From the NCBI RefSeq assembly GCF_002086115.1, contig NZ_MVHJ01000007.1, positions 124,001-188,000 of the forward strand: DNA of 64,000 nucleotides, written 5' to 3'. Both the position numbers and the translations under genes were made by a program. The notes below the pieces were generated by a model, which did no database searches, was not told where the DNA came from, and saw only the letters and a program-made list of their open reading frames with translations. This stretch comes from Mycolicibacterium bacteremicum (GTDB lineage Bacteria; Actinomycetota; Actinomycetes; Mycobacteriales; Mycobacteriaceae). This document shows, piece after piece, positions 42,883 to 50,698 of this stretch (within the stretch, counting starts at the first letter, position 1; every line of letters starts with the position of its first letter).

Positions 42883-43332
42883 ATGAAAAAGGCACTGCTG
42901 GCCGCCGCGCTCACCCCCATCGCCGCCGCGACCGTGGTGGCGGCCCCCGCGGACGCCGAGCTACGGCTGGGCAACTACGAGGTGTGGAGCAACCGCTGGA
43001 CCGATGCGTCCTGGGTGTGGGCGGTCTATCCGTGCGAGGACTACGACCAGTACGACACACCCACTCCGGACTGCGTTTCGATACAGGCGATTCCCCGCCC
43101 GAAGTTCGGTGCGTACTACGGCGGGGAGGCCCATCTGGTGGACGGCCGATGGTCCTACACCACCGATGTTCCCGACGGACTGCGGTGCCCCGGCCACGTC
43201 ATGCCCACCAAGGACACCTACAGCTGGGATGCCGTCACGTTGGCCGGCACCGTCGAATCACGCTTCGATGTCGGCTGTTTCAACGGTCCGCCCGGGATGA
43301 ACGTCTGGACGTTCGCGCTGGTCCGTCTCTAG
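42883..43332 (+). CDS. secreted protein, paralogue of the 41786 protein
   Basis: A 149-residue exported protein, signal peptide M-K-K-A-L-L-A-A-A with cleavage likely after A-D-A (about residue 25). Four Cys. It shares the layout of the 41786 protein: N-Y-E-V-W-S-N-R-W, P-x-G-L-R-C-P-G, a Y-S-W-D-A repeat region and W-T-F-A-L-V-R-L at the end. ATG 42883 sits behind GAGGA; ATG 42871, which overlaps the previous stop, is the alternative. Its stop overlaps the stop of the convergent Mce-associated gene. Confidence 0.77.
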   Translation: MKKALLAAALTPIAAATVVAAPADAELRLGNYEVWSNRWTDASWVWAVYPCEDYDQYDTPTPDCVSIQAIPRPKFGAYYGGEAHLVDGRWSYTTDVPDGLRCPGHVMPTKDTYSWDAVTLAGTVESRFDVGCFNGPPGMNVWTFALVRL

Positions 43333-43841
43333 ACCGGGTCGAAAGCCGAGATCAGCCAGGTATTGTCGCGCTTCTCCAGCACTGCCTTCACCGCGCTGGC
43401 CGAGTAGGAGCCGTCCGGGTTCTCCTTGCTCGTCGTCGTCTGGTTCAGGAACAGCAGCACCTCGGCGCGATCGGGTTCGATGTCGATGATCGCCTTGCGG
43501 ACGACCGCGGCAGATGTCTGGACCTGCTTCTCCCGTGCCGCCGGTGCCACGATCTCATCGGTGAATTGCGTGTAGTACGACAGGAAGTCGCCGGTGAGGC
43601 GATCCTTGGCGTTGGCGAAATCCGCGTCGAGCGTGGCCGGTGAGTACGACAGCAGCGCCACGGCGCCGTCGTCGGCGGCGGTCAGGACGGCCTGTCTGGC
43701 GGTTGCGTCGACCTGTTGGTCGGCGCGGTAATCGGTGAAGTAGAGCCAGGCCGCCACACCGACGGAGGCCAGCAGCAGCACGATCAGCAATGCCGGCGCG
43801 AGCCACCGTTGCAGGATGGGATTGCGGGTGCGGGATGTCAC
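43329..43841 (-). CDS. Mce-associated membrane protein
   Basis: A 170-residue Mas-type protein: a short cytoplasmic N-terminus, one transmembrane helix (APALLIVLLLASVGVAAWLYF, within residues 15-35) and an extracytoplasmic alpha+beta domain ending W-L-I-S-A-F-D-P-V. It is clearly paralogous to the protein at 55783, which ends W-R-I-A-A-F-D-P-V. Mas proteins are usually encoded just after mce genes and are thought to help assemble the Mce complex. GTG 43841 overlaps the stop of the upstream partner (GTGA). Confidence 0.87.
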   Translation of the reverse strand: MTSRTRNPILQRWLAPALLIVLLLASVGVAAWLYFTDYRADQQVDATARQAVLTAADDGAVALLSYSPATLDADFANAKDRLTGDFLSYYTQFTDEIVAPAAREKQVQTSAAVVRKAIIDIEPDRAEVLLFLNQTTTSKENPDGSYSASAVKAVLEKRDNTWLISAFDPV

Positions 43842-44710
43842 GGTGCGAACTCGACTTTCGACATCTTGATCTGGTCACCGTCACGGGTCAGGTTCACCGT
43901 CAGGCGCCAGGTGCGCGGTTCCTGCTCGGCGCCGGAGGTGTTGGTGACGGTGGAGGTCGCGGTCACCAGGACGACGGCGTCGTTGTCGGTCATCGACTCG
44001 ACGGCAGCGGCGGTGGCCGTTGCCTCGGTGACCACCTTGGACTCCTTGGCGACGGTCGCGAAGTCCTTGGCCTGGCCCTCGAACTCCTTGCGAAAATCGC
44101 CGGTCGAGTTGTCGATGATGCGCTGGACGTCCTCGTCGACGCTGTTGAAGTCCAAGGACATCAGGGTGACGACGCTCTGTTTCGCCGCGGCCGCGTACTC
44201 GGCGGCCTGGCGCTGCTCGTCTTCCACGTTGCGATGGTGCATGACCATCAGGACGCTGACGGTGACGAGTGCTCCGATGCTCAGCATGGCGATGGTGGCC
44301 GCCGCCCAGCGCAGAACGCGACCGGCGCCGCCGGCCCGGGGCGCGGGTGCGTCGGGTTCGTCCTCGGCGACCTCGTCGTCCTCGGCGACCTCGTCGTCCT
44401 CGTCGTCCTCGGTGGCCGATTCGGTGGCCGACTCCGTGGCCGGCTCGGTGTCGGACACCGCGGTGTCCCCGGCATCGGACTCCTCGACCTCGGCGCCCTG
44501 TTCGGTTGCCTCGGCCGGACTTTCGCTCTTGAGTCGGATCTCCTCGGCGCGGGCGCGGGCTGCCTCGGCGGTGGCCTCCGCAGCGGCGGCCTCGGCCTCG
44601 GCGAGCGCCAACGCGGTGTCCGGGTCGGTCGCGGTCTCGGGCTCCAATTCCTGGGCGGTGGTGGTCAACTCGTCAGGAGTCACCGATTTGCCGGACTTGC
44701 GGAAACGCAT
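43838..44710 (-). CDS. Mce-associated membrane protein with long acidic N-terminus
   Basis: A 290-residue Mas-type protein. Residues 1-125 are a low-complexity Glu/Ala/Asp-rich cytoplasmic region with tandem repeats (DDEVAE twice, ATES repeats). A transmembrane helix follows (about residues 135-155), then an external domain containing S-L-D-F-N-S-V-D-E-D-V-Q-R-I-I-D-N-S-T-G and ending K-V-E-F-A-P. It is paralogous to the protein at 54998, which has the same motifs. It overlaps the next gene by 4 bp. Together the two genes form one of two Mas pairs in the window. Confidence 0.87.
   Translation of the reverse strand: MRFRKSGKSVTPDELTTTAQELEPETATDPDTALALAEAEAAAAEATAEAARARAEEIRLKSESPAEATEQGAEVEESDAGDTAVSDTEPATESATESATEDDEDDEVAEDDEVAEDEPDAPAPRAGGAGRVLRWAAATIAMLSIGALVTVSVLMVMHHRNVEDEQRQAAEYAAAAKQSVVTLMSLDFNSVDEDVQRIIDNSTGDFRKEFEGQAKDFATVAKESKVVTEATATAAAVESMTDNDAVVLVTATSTVTNTSGAEQEPRTWRLTVNLTRDGDQIKMSKVEFAP
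44360..44446. repeat. in-frame tandem repeats in the Mce-associated gene
   Basis: GTCCTCGGCGACCTCGTC is present twice in tandem (44360-44377, 44378-44395). A 12-bp unit GGTGGCCGA(T/C)TC then repeats from about 44411. Both keep the reading frame and encode acidic repeats, so copy number may vary between strains. Confidence 0.75.
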
Positions 44711-44783
44711 CGGACCTCCTGTCCGTCATGTGGGCAGCCATCGACCACTCACGCTACCCGAGCGCCGATGCGAGACGATGCTG

Positions 44784-45200
44784 CTACCAGGTGCGCAGTG
44801 AGCAGAGCGCGCCCTTGGGCCCGGCGTCGGTGGCGACCACGACGTCATCGACCCGTAATTCGCACACGAACCCGGGTTCGGCCAATGGAGGTGTGTGCGG
44901 GGGAGTGGTGGCCACGACCATGGCCCATTGGTTCGGGTCGGCCAGCATGGCCTCCAGCACCCACGGCTTGCCGGGACCCAGCTCCGCCTCGGCCTTCGGG
45001 CTGAAGACATACGGGTTGTGGCTGTAGTCCGCCCAGCTCGGCGGCTGGGTGTCGCGGTAGTAGATCACGGCCTGCATCGGCTCACTCGCGCCGACGGTGT
45101 ACTTCACGTGGTGCAGAACGGGTTCGGCGGCGGCCGCGGGGGCACCGGCCAGACTGACGACCGCCGCGACGACCGCGGCGTGCACCACGACGGATTTCAC
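44784..45200 (-). CDS. secreted protein, unknown function, in the GAGAAT regulon
   Basis: A 138-residue exported protein with a signal peptide (about 28 residues, cleavage after A-A-A) and a beta-rich domain. It has aromatic motifs Y-Y-R-D-T-Q-P-P and N-P-Y-V-F, and two Cys near the C-terminus. It is somewhat like MmpS-type or other small mycobacterial envelope proteins, but I do not recognise it firmly. GTG 45200 is preceded by GGAGGAA. A perfect GAGAAT-ACC-ATTCTC site lies 93 bp upstream, which links it to the catabolic operons. Confidence 0.75.
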   Translation of the reverse strand: MKSVVVHAAVVAAVVSLAGAPAAAAEPVLHHVKYTVGASEPMQAVIYYRDTQPPSWADYSHNPYVFSPKAEAELGPGKPWVLEAMLADPNQWAMVVATTPPHTPPLAEPGFVCELRVDDVVVATDAGPKGALCSLRTW

Positions 45201-45292
45201 AGTGTTCCTCCACGGTTCGGCGTCTTCGGCTGAGCATAGAACGCGTGCGCCGCTCGGCACCGGGAATCGACGATCTCTGCCTTGCTTAATCG

Positions 45293-45307
45293 GAGAATAC
45301 CATTCTC
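45293..45307. promoter_or_regulatory. GAGAAT-N3-ATTCTC operator, perfect
   Basis: GGAGAATACCATTCTCC (45292-45308), a 14-of-14 palindrome around ACC. It lies upstream of the secreted-protein gene at 45200, between that gene and the P450 terminator. Confidence 0.75.
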
Positions 45308-45349
45308 CAAAACAGAAATCATGAGACGTGTTTGCTCGACCGACGACAT

Positions 45350-45388
45350 CGGCGCGTCCACACTCGCTGGGCGAGCGTGGACGCGCCG
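45350..45388. terminator. hairpin downstream of the P450 gene
   Basis: An 18-bp stem with one mismatch (45350-45367 with 45371-45388), loop TGG, 27 bp downstream of the P450 stop on the minus strand. It separates the P450 gene from the secreted-protein gene and its operator. Confidence 0.8.
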
Positions 45389-45414
45389 AGGTCCCGAGGG
45401 GGTATGGGTGGGTC

Positions 45415-46692
45415 TCAGCCCAGCGGGGTGTAGGTGATGTTGAGTTCGGTCAGGCCGCGCAGCACGAACGTCGGCTCGTAGTTGAAGTTCTGGTCGCCGA
45501 TGGGTCCGTGCTTCTCCGGGTCGACCGTGATGTCGCCCATCCGGTCGAGGATCCGCTCGATGGACACCCGTCCCTCCACGCGCGCCAGCGGTCCGCCGGG
45601 GCAGGAGTGCACACCGCGGCCGAACGCCATGTGCTCGCGCACGTTCTTGCGGTCCAACCGCAACTCGTGCGGATTCTCGAAGCGGCTGGGGTCGCGGTTC
45701 ACCGCCCCCGGGAGCACCATCACCGGCGAGCCCGCCGGGATCCGCACCCCGGCGACCTCGGTGGTCTTGCGGGCCAACCGGAAGTCGCATTTGACCGGGC
45801 TCTCCAGTCGTAGCGATTCCTCGATGAAGGTCGGGATGAGGCTGCGGTCGTCGCGCAGCTTCTGCTGCACCTCGGGATTTTCGGCCAGCACCCGCATGGC
45901 GGCGCTGAGCAGCTTGGTGGTGGTCTCCTGACCGGCGGCGAACAGGAAGGTCGCCGAGCGCACCACCTCGATCACCGGCGGCACCGAGTCGTCGGGGTAG
46001 AGCGCGGTGGCCAGTGAGGTCAGCACGTCCTCGCGCGGGTTGGCGCGACGATCCTCGAGGTAGGCGATGAACTTATCGTCGAGGAACTGCAGCGGGTTCT
46101 CGTCGACGACCTCCTGCTCAAGTGAACCGACCCGCGCGCCCGGGCGGTCGGCGCCGAGCTTGGTGCGGAACTGCTTGTGGTCCTCCTCGGGTACGCCGAG
46201 CAGGTCGGCGATCACCAACAGCGAGAACGGCTTTGCGTACTCGGCGAGGAACTCGCACTTGCCGTTGTCGAGGAACTCGTCGAGCTGGACATCGGCCAGC
46301 TTCCACATGAAGTCCTCGTTCTCCTTGAGCCGGCGCGGGGTCAGCAGCCGGTTCAGCAGGGAGCGGGCCTTGGTGTGGTCGGGCGGGTCCATCGTGACCA
46401 TGTGCTCGAACATCGGCAGTAGGTGGCGGTGCGCCTCGAGCTGCTCGGAGATGTCGTCACCCTCGGGCGTGAACGGCAGCGGCGGGAACGGTCCGCCGAG
46501 CGCGACCGCGTTGGAGAACGCATCGGTGTTCTTGTAGACCGCGACCGCTTCCTCGTAGCCGGTGACCGCGTAGCAGCCCCACGGCGGGACCTGCAGCACC
46601 GGGTTCTGCTCGCGCAGATAGTCGAAGTAGGGGTACGGGTTGGGCACCAGCGACTGGTCTGTCAGAAAATCCAGGGTCGCGTATTCGCTCAT
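45415..46692 (-). CDS. cytochrome P450
   Basis: A 425-residue P450 with all core motifs: I-helix AAGQETTT, ExxR in EESLRLE, and the haem loop MAFGRGVHSCPG. ATG 46692 has GGGAGAA upstream; an ATG at 46752 would add a proline-rich leader and is less likely. There is no ferredoxin gene beside it, so it must borrow one of those at 9228, 14920 or 24985, or another elsewhere. It is divergent from the TetR gene at 46852 and is its most obvious target. No GAGAAT palindrome is present in the 159-bp gap. Confidence 0.92.
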   Translation of the reverse strand: MSEYATLDFLTDQSLVPNPYPYFDYLREQNPVLQVPPWGCYAVTGYEEAVAVYKNTDAFSNAVALGGPFPPLPFTPEGDDISEQLEAHRHLLPMFEHMVTMDPPDHTKARSLLNRLLTPRRLKENEDFMWKLADVQLDEFLDNGKCEFLAEYAKPFSLLVIADLLGVPEEDHKQFRTKLGADRPGARVGSLEQEVVDENPLQFLDDKFIAYLEDRRANPREDVLTSLATALYPDDSVPPVIEVVRSATFLFAAGQETTTKLLSAAMRVLAENPEVQQKLRDDRSLIPTFIEESLRLESPVKCDFRLARKTTEVAGVRIPAGSPVMVLPGAVNRDPSRFENPHELRLDRKNVREHMAFGRGVHSCPGGPLARVEGRVSIERILDRMGDITVDPEKHGPIGDQNFNYEPTFVLRGLTELNITYTPLG

Positions 46693-46851
46693 GGTGGGTG
46701 GTTCTCCCGGGCTGTGGGGTGGGGGCGGACGTTCGCCGAAACTGCTGTGCACCTGCTTAGCATGTGGGTAGAGTCGTGGTCAAGGTCACAACCGGCGGGT
46801 CGATACGATCTCAGTCGGCAGTTCAGGCAGACGAGCGACAAGTGAGGCGAG

Positions 46852-47523
46852 ATGGCCACGACGCGCAGGATCGGTGCGCCGGATGCCAAGAACCGGGGCG
46901 TGTTGCTCGATGCCGCCGAGGTCTTGATGATCGAGGAGAGCTACGCGGCGGTGACATCACGTCGCGTCGCCGAACGAGCCGGCCTCAAACCGCAATTGGT
47001 GCATTACTACTTCCGCACCATGGACGAACTCTTCCTGGCGGTCTTCCGTCGCCGCGCCGAGCAGGGCCTGGTGGTGCTGGAGGCGGCGCTGAAATCGGCG
47101 CAGCCGCTGCGCGCCATCTGGTTGTTCAGCACCGATCCCGCCTCGACCCGGTTGACCATGGAGTTCATGGGTCTGGCCAACCATCGCAAGGAGTTGCGCG
47201 CCGAGATCAGCTATTACGCGGAGCGTTTCCGGGAGGACCAGCGGGTGGCGATGACGGCCGCGCTGGAGCGCTACGGAGTGGACCCCGGCGATGTGCCGCC
47301 GGTGGTCTGGGCCGTGATCGGTACCAGCCTGTCCTGGGCGCTGGTCATGGAGCAGGCCCTCGGGATGTCCGCCGGGCATGCCGAGACCCTGGAGTTCGTG
47401 GAGCGTTGGCTGCGCGAGCTGGAGGGCGAGGCGCTGCCGCTGGAGGAGATCTTCGGTGACCTGGCCGGCAGCGGGTTCGAGGCCGCATCCGGCAAGGTCC
47501 GCCCGAGCGCCCCGTCGTCCTAG
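46852..47523 (+). CDS. TetR-family transcriptional regulator
   Basis: A 223-residue TetR regulator. The helix-turn-helix is V-A-E-R-A-G-L-K-P-Q-L-V-H-Y-Y-F near residues 43-58, followed by a ligand-binding helical domain. The C-terminal 20 residues are Ser/Ala-rich. It lies between a divergent P450 gene and a convergent membrane operon whose promoter carries two TAGCCG-N2-CGGCTA palindromes. It is the only TetR gene in the window, so it is a candidate reader of either the TAGCCG or the GAGAAT palindromes; neither is shown. Confidence 0.9.
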   Translation: MATTRRIGAPDAKNRGVLLDAAEVLMIEESYAAVTSRRVAERAGLKPQLVHYYFRTMDELFLAVFRRRAEQGLVVLEAALKSAQPLRAIWLFSTDPASTRLTMEFMGLANHRKELRAEISYYAERFREDQRVAMTAALERYGVDPGDVPPVVWAVIGTSLSWALVMEQALGMSAGHAETLEFVERWLRELEGEALPLEEIFGDLAGSGFEAASGKVRPSAPSS

Positions 47524-47798
47524 AGTCCCGCAAAGTACAGGCCCAGTAACGCAGCGAACAGGACGATCACCCAGCCGGACATGGTGAGCCGCAACCACAT
47601 CGGCGCGTGTCGGACCTCCATGAAATACCAGATCACCAGGTGGGCCTTGACGGCGGCGATCACCAGCACCACGACGGTGACGGTCGCATTCAGGGTGTGG
47701 GCGGCGCCGCCGTCGCGAGCGGTCAACCAGGACAGCACCGTCACCGCGGTGAGCACGGCCCATGCGATCGTCAACGGATTGCGGACATAGGACGTCAC
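47520..47798 (-). CDS. cytochrome c oxidase subunit IV-like membrane protein
   Basis: A 92-residue protein with three transmembrane helices, resembling the prokaryotic subunit IV family (PF03626), including an A-V-K-A-H-L-V-I-W-Y-F-M-E-V-R segment. GTG 47798 follows GAGGTGAGG. It is the last gene of the four-gene operon and starts 5 bp after the subunit III homologue. Its stop overlaps the TetR stop. No catalytic oxidase subunits are nearby. Confidence 0.83.
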   Translation of the reverse strand: MTSYVRNPLTIAWAVLTAVTVLSWLTARDGGAAHTLNATVTVVVLVIAAVKAHLVIWYFMEVRHAPMWLRLTMSGWVIVLFAALLGLYFAGL

Positions 47799-47803
47799 CG
47801 GCC

Positions 47804-48388
47804 TCACCTCATCACATAGAGCAACGCGAACAGTACGATCCAGAGCACATCGACCATGTGCCAGTAGGTGGCGCCGGTTTCGATCAACGACATCCGCGGT
47901 GCGGCAGACCCGTTGAGATCCCGGATGACGAACGACAGGATGACCAGGCCCAACATGACGTGACACAGATGTAGTCCCGTCATGACGAAGTAGTACATGA
48001 AGAACAGATTCGTTCCCGGTGTGTTGCCCGCCAGGATCTCCGGCACGTACTCACTCAGCTTGAGTACCGGGAACGCGGCCCCCAAGATCAGCGCGATCAC
48101 GAACAGCCGCAACGCCTCTGCCGTCCGTGCGGCGCGAGCCGCCGCGGTGCCCAGGGCCACGAACAGCGAGCTGGTGAGTAGCACGATGGTGTTCGCCACT
48201 CCGATTCCGAGGTTCACCCGCGCCTGGCCGGCCAGGAACACCTCGGGCTGCTGGCCGCGGTACCAGACATAGGCCAGGAAGTAACCGCCGAAGATGATCA
48301 GATCGCCGATGACGAAGAACCACATACTGGATTCGCCCGGAATACGGTTATTCGCCGGCGATCTCGCTACGCTCGCCACGTCGGTCAT
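47804..48388 (-). CDS. cytochrome c oxidase subunit III / NorE-like protein
   Basis: A 194-residue membrane protein with five predicted helices, in the short subunit III/NorE group. It has P-G-E-S-S-M-W-F-F-V-I-G-D near the start, Y-F-V-M-T-G-L-H-L-C-H-V-M-L-G, and W-H-M-V-D-V-L-W-I at the end, matching the family pattern. Subunit III normally binds subunit I of a haem-copper oxidase or NO reductase. ATG 48388 overlaps the previous stop (ATGA). Confidence 0.87.
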   Translation of the reverse strand: MTDVASVARSPANNRIPGESSMWFFVIGDLIIFGGYFLAYVWYRGQQPEVFLAGQARVNLGIGVANTIVLLTSSLFVALGTAAARAARTAEALRLFVIALILGAAFPVLKLSEYVPEILAGNTPGTNLFFMYYFVMTGLHLCHVMLGLVILSFVIRDLNGSAAPRMSLIETGATYWHMVDVLWIVLFALLYVMR

Positions 48389-49125
48389 GCGTTCTCGCCG
48401 GTGTCGTCGGGCTGGTTCCGGATGGATCGGTAGATGCAGACGTAGACGATGATCTGCCACGGTACGTAGATCAGCATGGCGAACCAGAACGTCATCAGAC
48501 CGTTCCAGGCGAACGGGCCGGATTTGGCGATCCACACCGGTGCCGCCATCAGCTCGGTGACGTATTGCCAGACCGTGTAGTAGCCGAGCCATTTCGGCAG
48601 CACTCGATTGGTGTCGAGGATGATTGCGAGCCCGAACGCCATCCACATCACACAGAAGCAGCCCAGCGAGCCGATGTAGGCCAGATAACCGAAGTCGTAG
48701 AGCATCTGCAGGATTTCGGGATCGTATCCGGCGCGGAACGACCCGAGGCCGAAGCAGAACATCGGGAACAGCATCCCGACGATGGCTCCACTCGTGGATC
48801 CGACCAGCAGCGAGTACCGGAACACCGGGCTCACCGACATCCGCTTGATTTGGCTGAGGTACACCGCATTCGACAGCGGGGCCAGGCCGAAGCAGGCAGT
48901 CAGGATGGCGCAGGCGATCAGCAGGTTGGGCGACTGCATGAAGTCCACGACCTGGGCCTGGGGGCTGCTCGGGGACCGCGGCGGCATCATCCAACTCAGC
49001 GGGACGAACACGATGCCGAACAGGGTGAAGAAGACCGGCACCGTCCAGAAGGCGATCCACTGATCGCGCTTGCTGCGCCGCGCCGCGGCGCCGCGGGCCG
49101 GTGTTGCCGTCGCGACACCGCTCAC
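48385..49125 (-). CDS. membrane protein of unknown function in oxidase-subunit operon
   Basis: A 246-residue integral membrane protein with about six hydrophobic segments and a basic N-terminus (R-R-S-K-R-D). A short Pro/Ser-rich loop follows the first helix. It contains no haem, copper or FeS motif that I can see. It overlaps both neighbours by 4 bp (GTG 49125 and the ATG of the subunit III gene). The product at 49122 has a similar size and helix layout, so the two may form a heterodimer that takes the place of catalytic subunits. Confidence 0.75.
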   Translation of the reverse strand: MSGVATATPARGAAARRSKRDQWIAFWTVPVFFTLFGIVFVPLSWMMPPRSPSSPQAQVVDFMQSPNLLIACAILTACFGLAPLSNAVYLSQIKRMSVSPVFRYSLLVGSTSGAIVGMLFPMFCFGLGSFRAGYDPEILQMLYDFGYLAYIGSLGCFCVMWMAFGLAIILDTNRVLPKWLGYYTVWQYVTELMAAPVWIAKSGPFAWNGLMTFWFAMLIYVPWQIIVYVCIYRSIRNQPDDTGENA

Positions 49126-49826
49126 AGGAGGATCGCCTGTTCGCTGCCCTGGCGGTTCACCACCCGCAGCAGCACCGGGAACATCACCACGAGATAGCTC
49201 GCGAGCACCGCGATCCGCAGCGTGAAGGTCGCCGTGCCGTCCCAGGCGAGCGGGCCCGTCGTGAACAGTACGGAGAAGGCGCCCGGCACCAGCAGGATGG
49301 CGGTGACGACGTTGAAATGCGCCGCCCAGCGCGGGAATACCGGATCCGCGCGCTCGTCGAGGTAGATGCTGACCGCGAAGCACAAGTTCTGCACGACGAT
49401 GGTGCCGACCGGCGCGATGAAGAAGAACCAGGCCATGTCGTTGAGCAGACTGATCAGCTGAGGGTCACGGTCGGGCCGGAACGCGGCCACGCCCCAGCAG
49501 TAATCGGCGAGGATGAACGCCGTGGTGCCGACTCCGACGCAGATGACGTACGCGTAGCTGAACACACTGCTCGATGTCGCGGTGCGGGATATCTGCACGG
49601 CGATCACCGCGAACAGTGGCACCAGGGACCCGGCGATCAGATTGCACAGGATGACCACGCCGAGGATCCCGGTGGTGTGGTCGCGGAAGAAGGCCGCCAC
49701 CTCGTCGGGGGTCAGGGTCGGCGACAGTGGTGGTGAAAAGACCGGGAACACAAGGAAAGCCAGCGCAAACAGGATTGCGGCCGGCGGGGCGGTCCACAAC
49801 AGGATCCGTTGACCTCTGGTGTTCAT
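49122..49826 (-). CDS. membrane protein of unknown function, first gene of the operon
   Basis: A 234-residue integral membrane protein with about six transmembrane helices. It starts M-N-T-R-G-Q-R-I-L-L-W, with an external loop L-T-P-D-E-V-A-A-F-F-R-D after the first helix, resembling the loop of the next gene. I chose ATG 49826; GTG 49832 is also possible. Just upstream are two 14-bp palindromes, TAGCCG-N2-CGGCTA, spaced 28 bp, so the operon looks tightly regulated. No enzyme motif is visible. Confidence 0.75.
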   Translation of the reverse strand: MNTRGQRILLWTAPPAAILFALAFLVFPVFSPPLSPTLTPDEVAAFFRDHTTGILGVVILCNLIAGSLVPLFAVIAVQISRTATSSSVFSYAYVICVGVGTTAFILADYCWGVAAFRPDRDPQLISLLNDMAWFFFIAPVGTIVVQNLCFAVSIYLDERADPVFPRWAAHFNVVTAILLVPGAFSVLFTTGPLAWDGTATFTLRIAVLASYLVVMFPVLLRVVNRQGSEQAILL

Positions 49827-49847
49827 CGGCACCCGCCCATCGCTTCC

Positions 49848-49891
49848 GCTAGCCGTTCGGCTAGCCGGGCATCAGGGTAGCCGATCGGCTA
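49848..49891. promoter_or_regulatory. tandem TAGCCG-N2-CGGCTA operators
   Basis: TAGCCGTTCGGCTA (49850-49863, extending to an 18-bp palindrome 49848-49865) and TAGCCGATCGGCTA (49878-49891). Their centres are 28 bp apart, 22 bp or more before the first gene of the oxidase-subunit operon. The symmetry fits a TetR-type dimer pair. Confidence 0.7.
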
Positions 49892-49920
49892 GTCGGCCTC
49901 AAGCATCTGGGTCAGGCCTG

Positions 49921-50640
49921 CTACGGCTTGACCTTCTTCATGACCCGGTCGGCGGCGTCCCAGTGCTCGTCGGAGACCCACAGCCGGGCGAAGGCGGACA
50001 CCGCCTCGGTGGTGGTGGCCCCGTCGATGACCCGCTTGATCTCGCCGGCCGGGCGGCGGGCCAGCAGCCGCGCCGTCTCGCGCCAGGTGGCGTCGAACTC
50101 GGTGCGCGGCACCACCTGGTCGATCAGGCCGGCCCGTTCGGCCGCTGCGGCGTCCAGGATGCGGCCGGTGCCGGCGAGTAGCAGGGCGCGGCTGCGACCG
50201 ACCAGCTTGCCCAGGCGTTCGGCGCCACCCCAGGCCGGCATGATCGCCAGGGAGATCTGGTTGAAGCCGATCTTGATGTCGTCGGCCGCGATACGGATGT
50301 CGGCGGCCACCGCCACCTCGGCGCCGCCGCCGAGTGCGTGCCCGTTCAGCGCGGCCAGCACCGGTCCGGGGAACCCGGCGATGCGATCACAGATGGTGCG
50401 CATCCGCCACGCCATCTCGGCGGCCTCGGCCTCGGTGCGCAACGCGGCGAGTTCCTTGAGATCGCCACCCGATACGAAGGCCTTGTCCCCGCCGCCGGTG
50501 ATCGCCAGGGCCGCGGCGCCGGCGGCACCGTCGAGCGCCTTGCCGAGGGCATCCATGGTGTCCAACGAAATCGCGTTGCGGGCATGCGGACGGTCGATCG
50601 TGATGACCGCCAATCCATCCTCGACATCGAGGTCGACCAT
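49921..50640 (-). CDS. enoyl-CoA hydratase/isomerase (crotonase) family protein
   Basis: A 239-residue crotonase-fold protein. The oxyanion and CoA motifs are present (A-L-N-G-H-A-L-G-G-G-A-E, W-G-G-A-E-R-L). The first catalytic Glu is in GGGAE; the second, usually P-E-x-x-L-G, reads N-Q-I-S-L-A here, so Glu is probably Gln. It may therefore be an isomerase, hydrolase or C-C hydrolase rather than a hydratase. ATG 50640 follows GGAGAA. It is divergent from the ligase at 50699 and shares the operator at 50659. Confidence 0.85.
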   Translation of the reverse strand: MVDLDVEDGLAVITIDRPHARNAISLDTMDALGKALDGAAGAAALAITGGGDKAFVSGGDLKELAALRTEAEAAEMAWRMRTICDRIAGFPGPVLAALNGHALGGGAEVAVAADIRIAADDIKIGFNQISLAIMPAWGGAERLGKLVGRSRALLLAGTGRILDAAAAERAGLIDQVVPRTEFDATWRETARLLARRPAGEIKRVIDGATTTEAVSAFARLWVSDEHWDAADRVMKKVKP

Positions 50641-50658
50641 CAAGCATTCTCCAGATCC

Positions 50659-50673
50659 GATATTGGCATTCTC
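50659..50673. promoter_or_regulatory. GAGAAT-N3-ATTCTC operator, variant, shared divergent promoter
   Basis: GATATT-GGC-ATTCTC, 10 of 12 positions, between the crotonase (50640) and ligase (50699) starts. GAGAAT half-sites also occur at 50681-50686 and, on the other strand, at 50646-50651 inside the crotonase ribosome binding site. Confidence 0.55.
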
Positions 50674-50698
50674 GTTGGCTGAGAATAGCATCACCAAC

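Noticed and set aside
44360..44446. Tandem repeats as a CRISPR-like array
   Set aside because: The units are 12-18 bp, contiguous, without spacers and in frame inside a coding sequence.
46693..46851. GAGAAT-type operator in the P450-TetR gap
   Set aside because: No match better than a single half-site; the TetR may use a different sequence.
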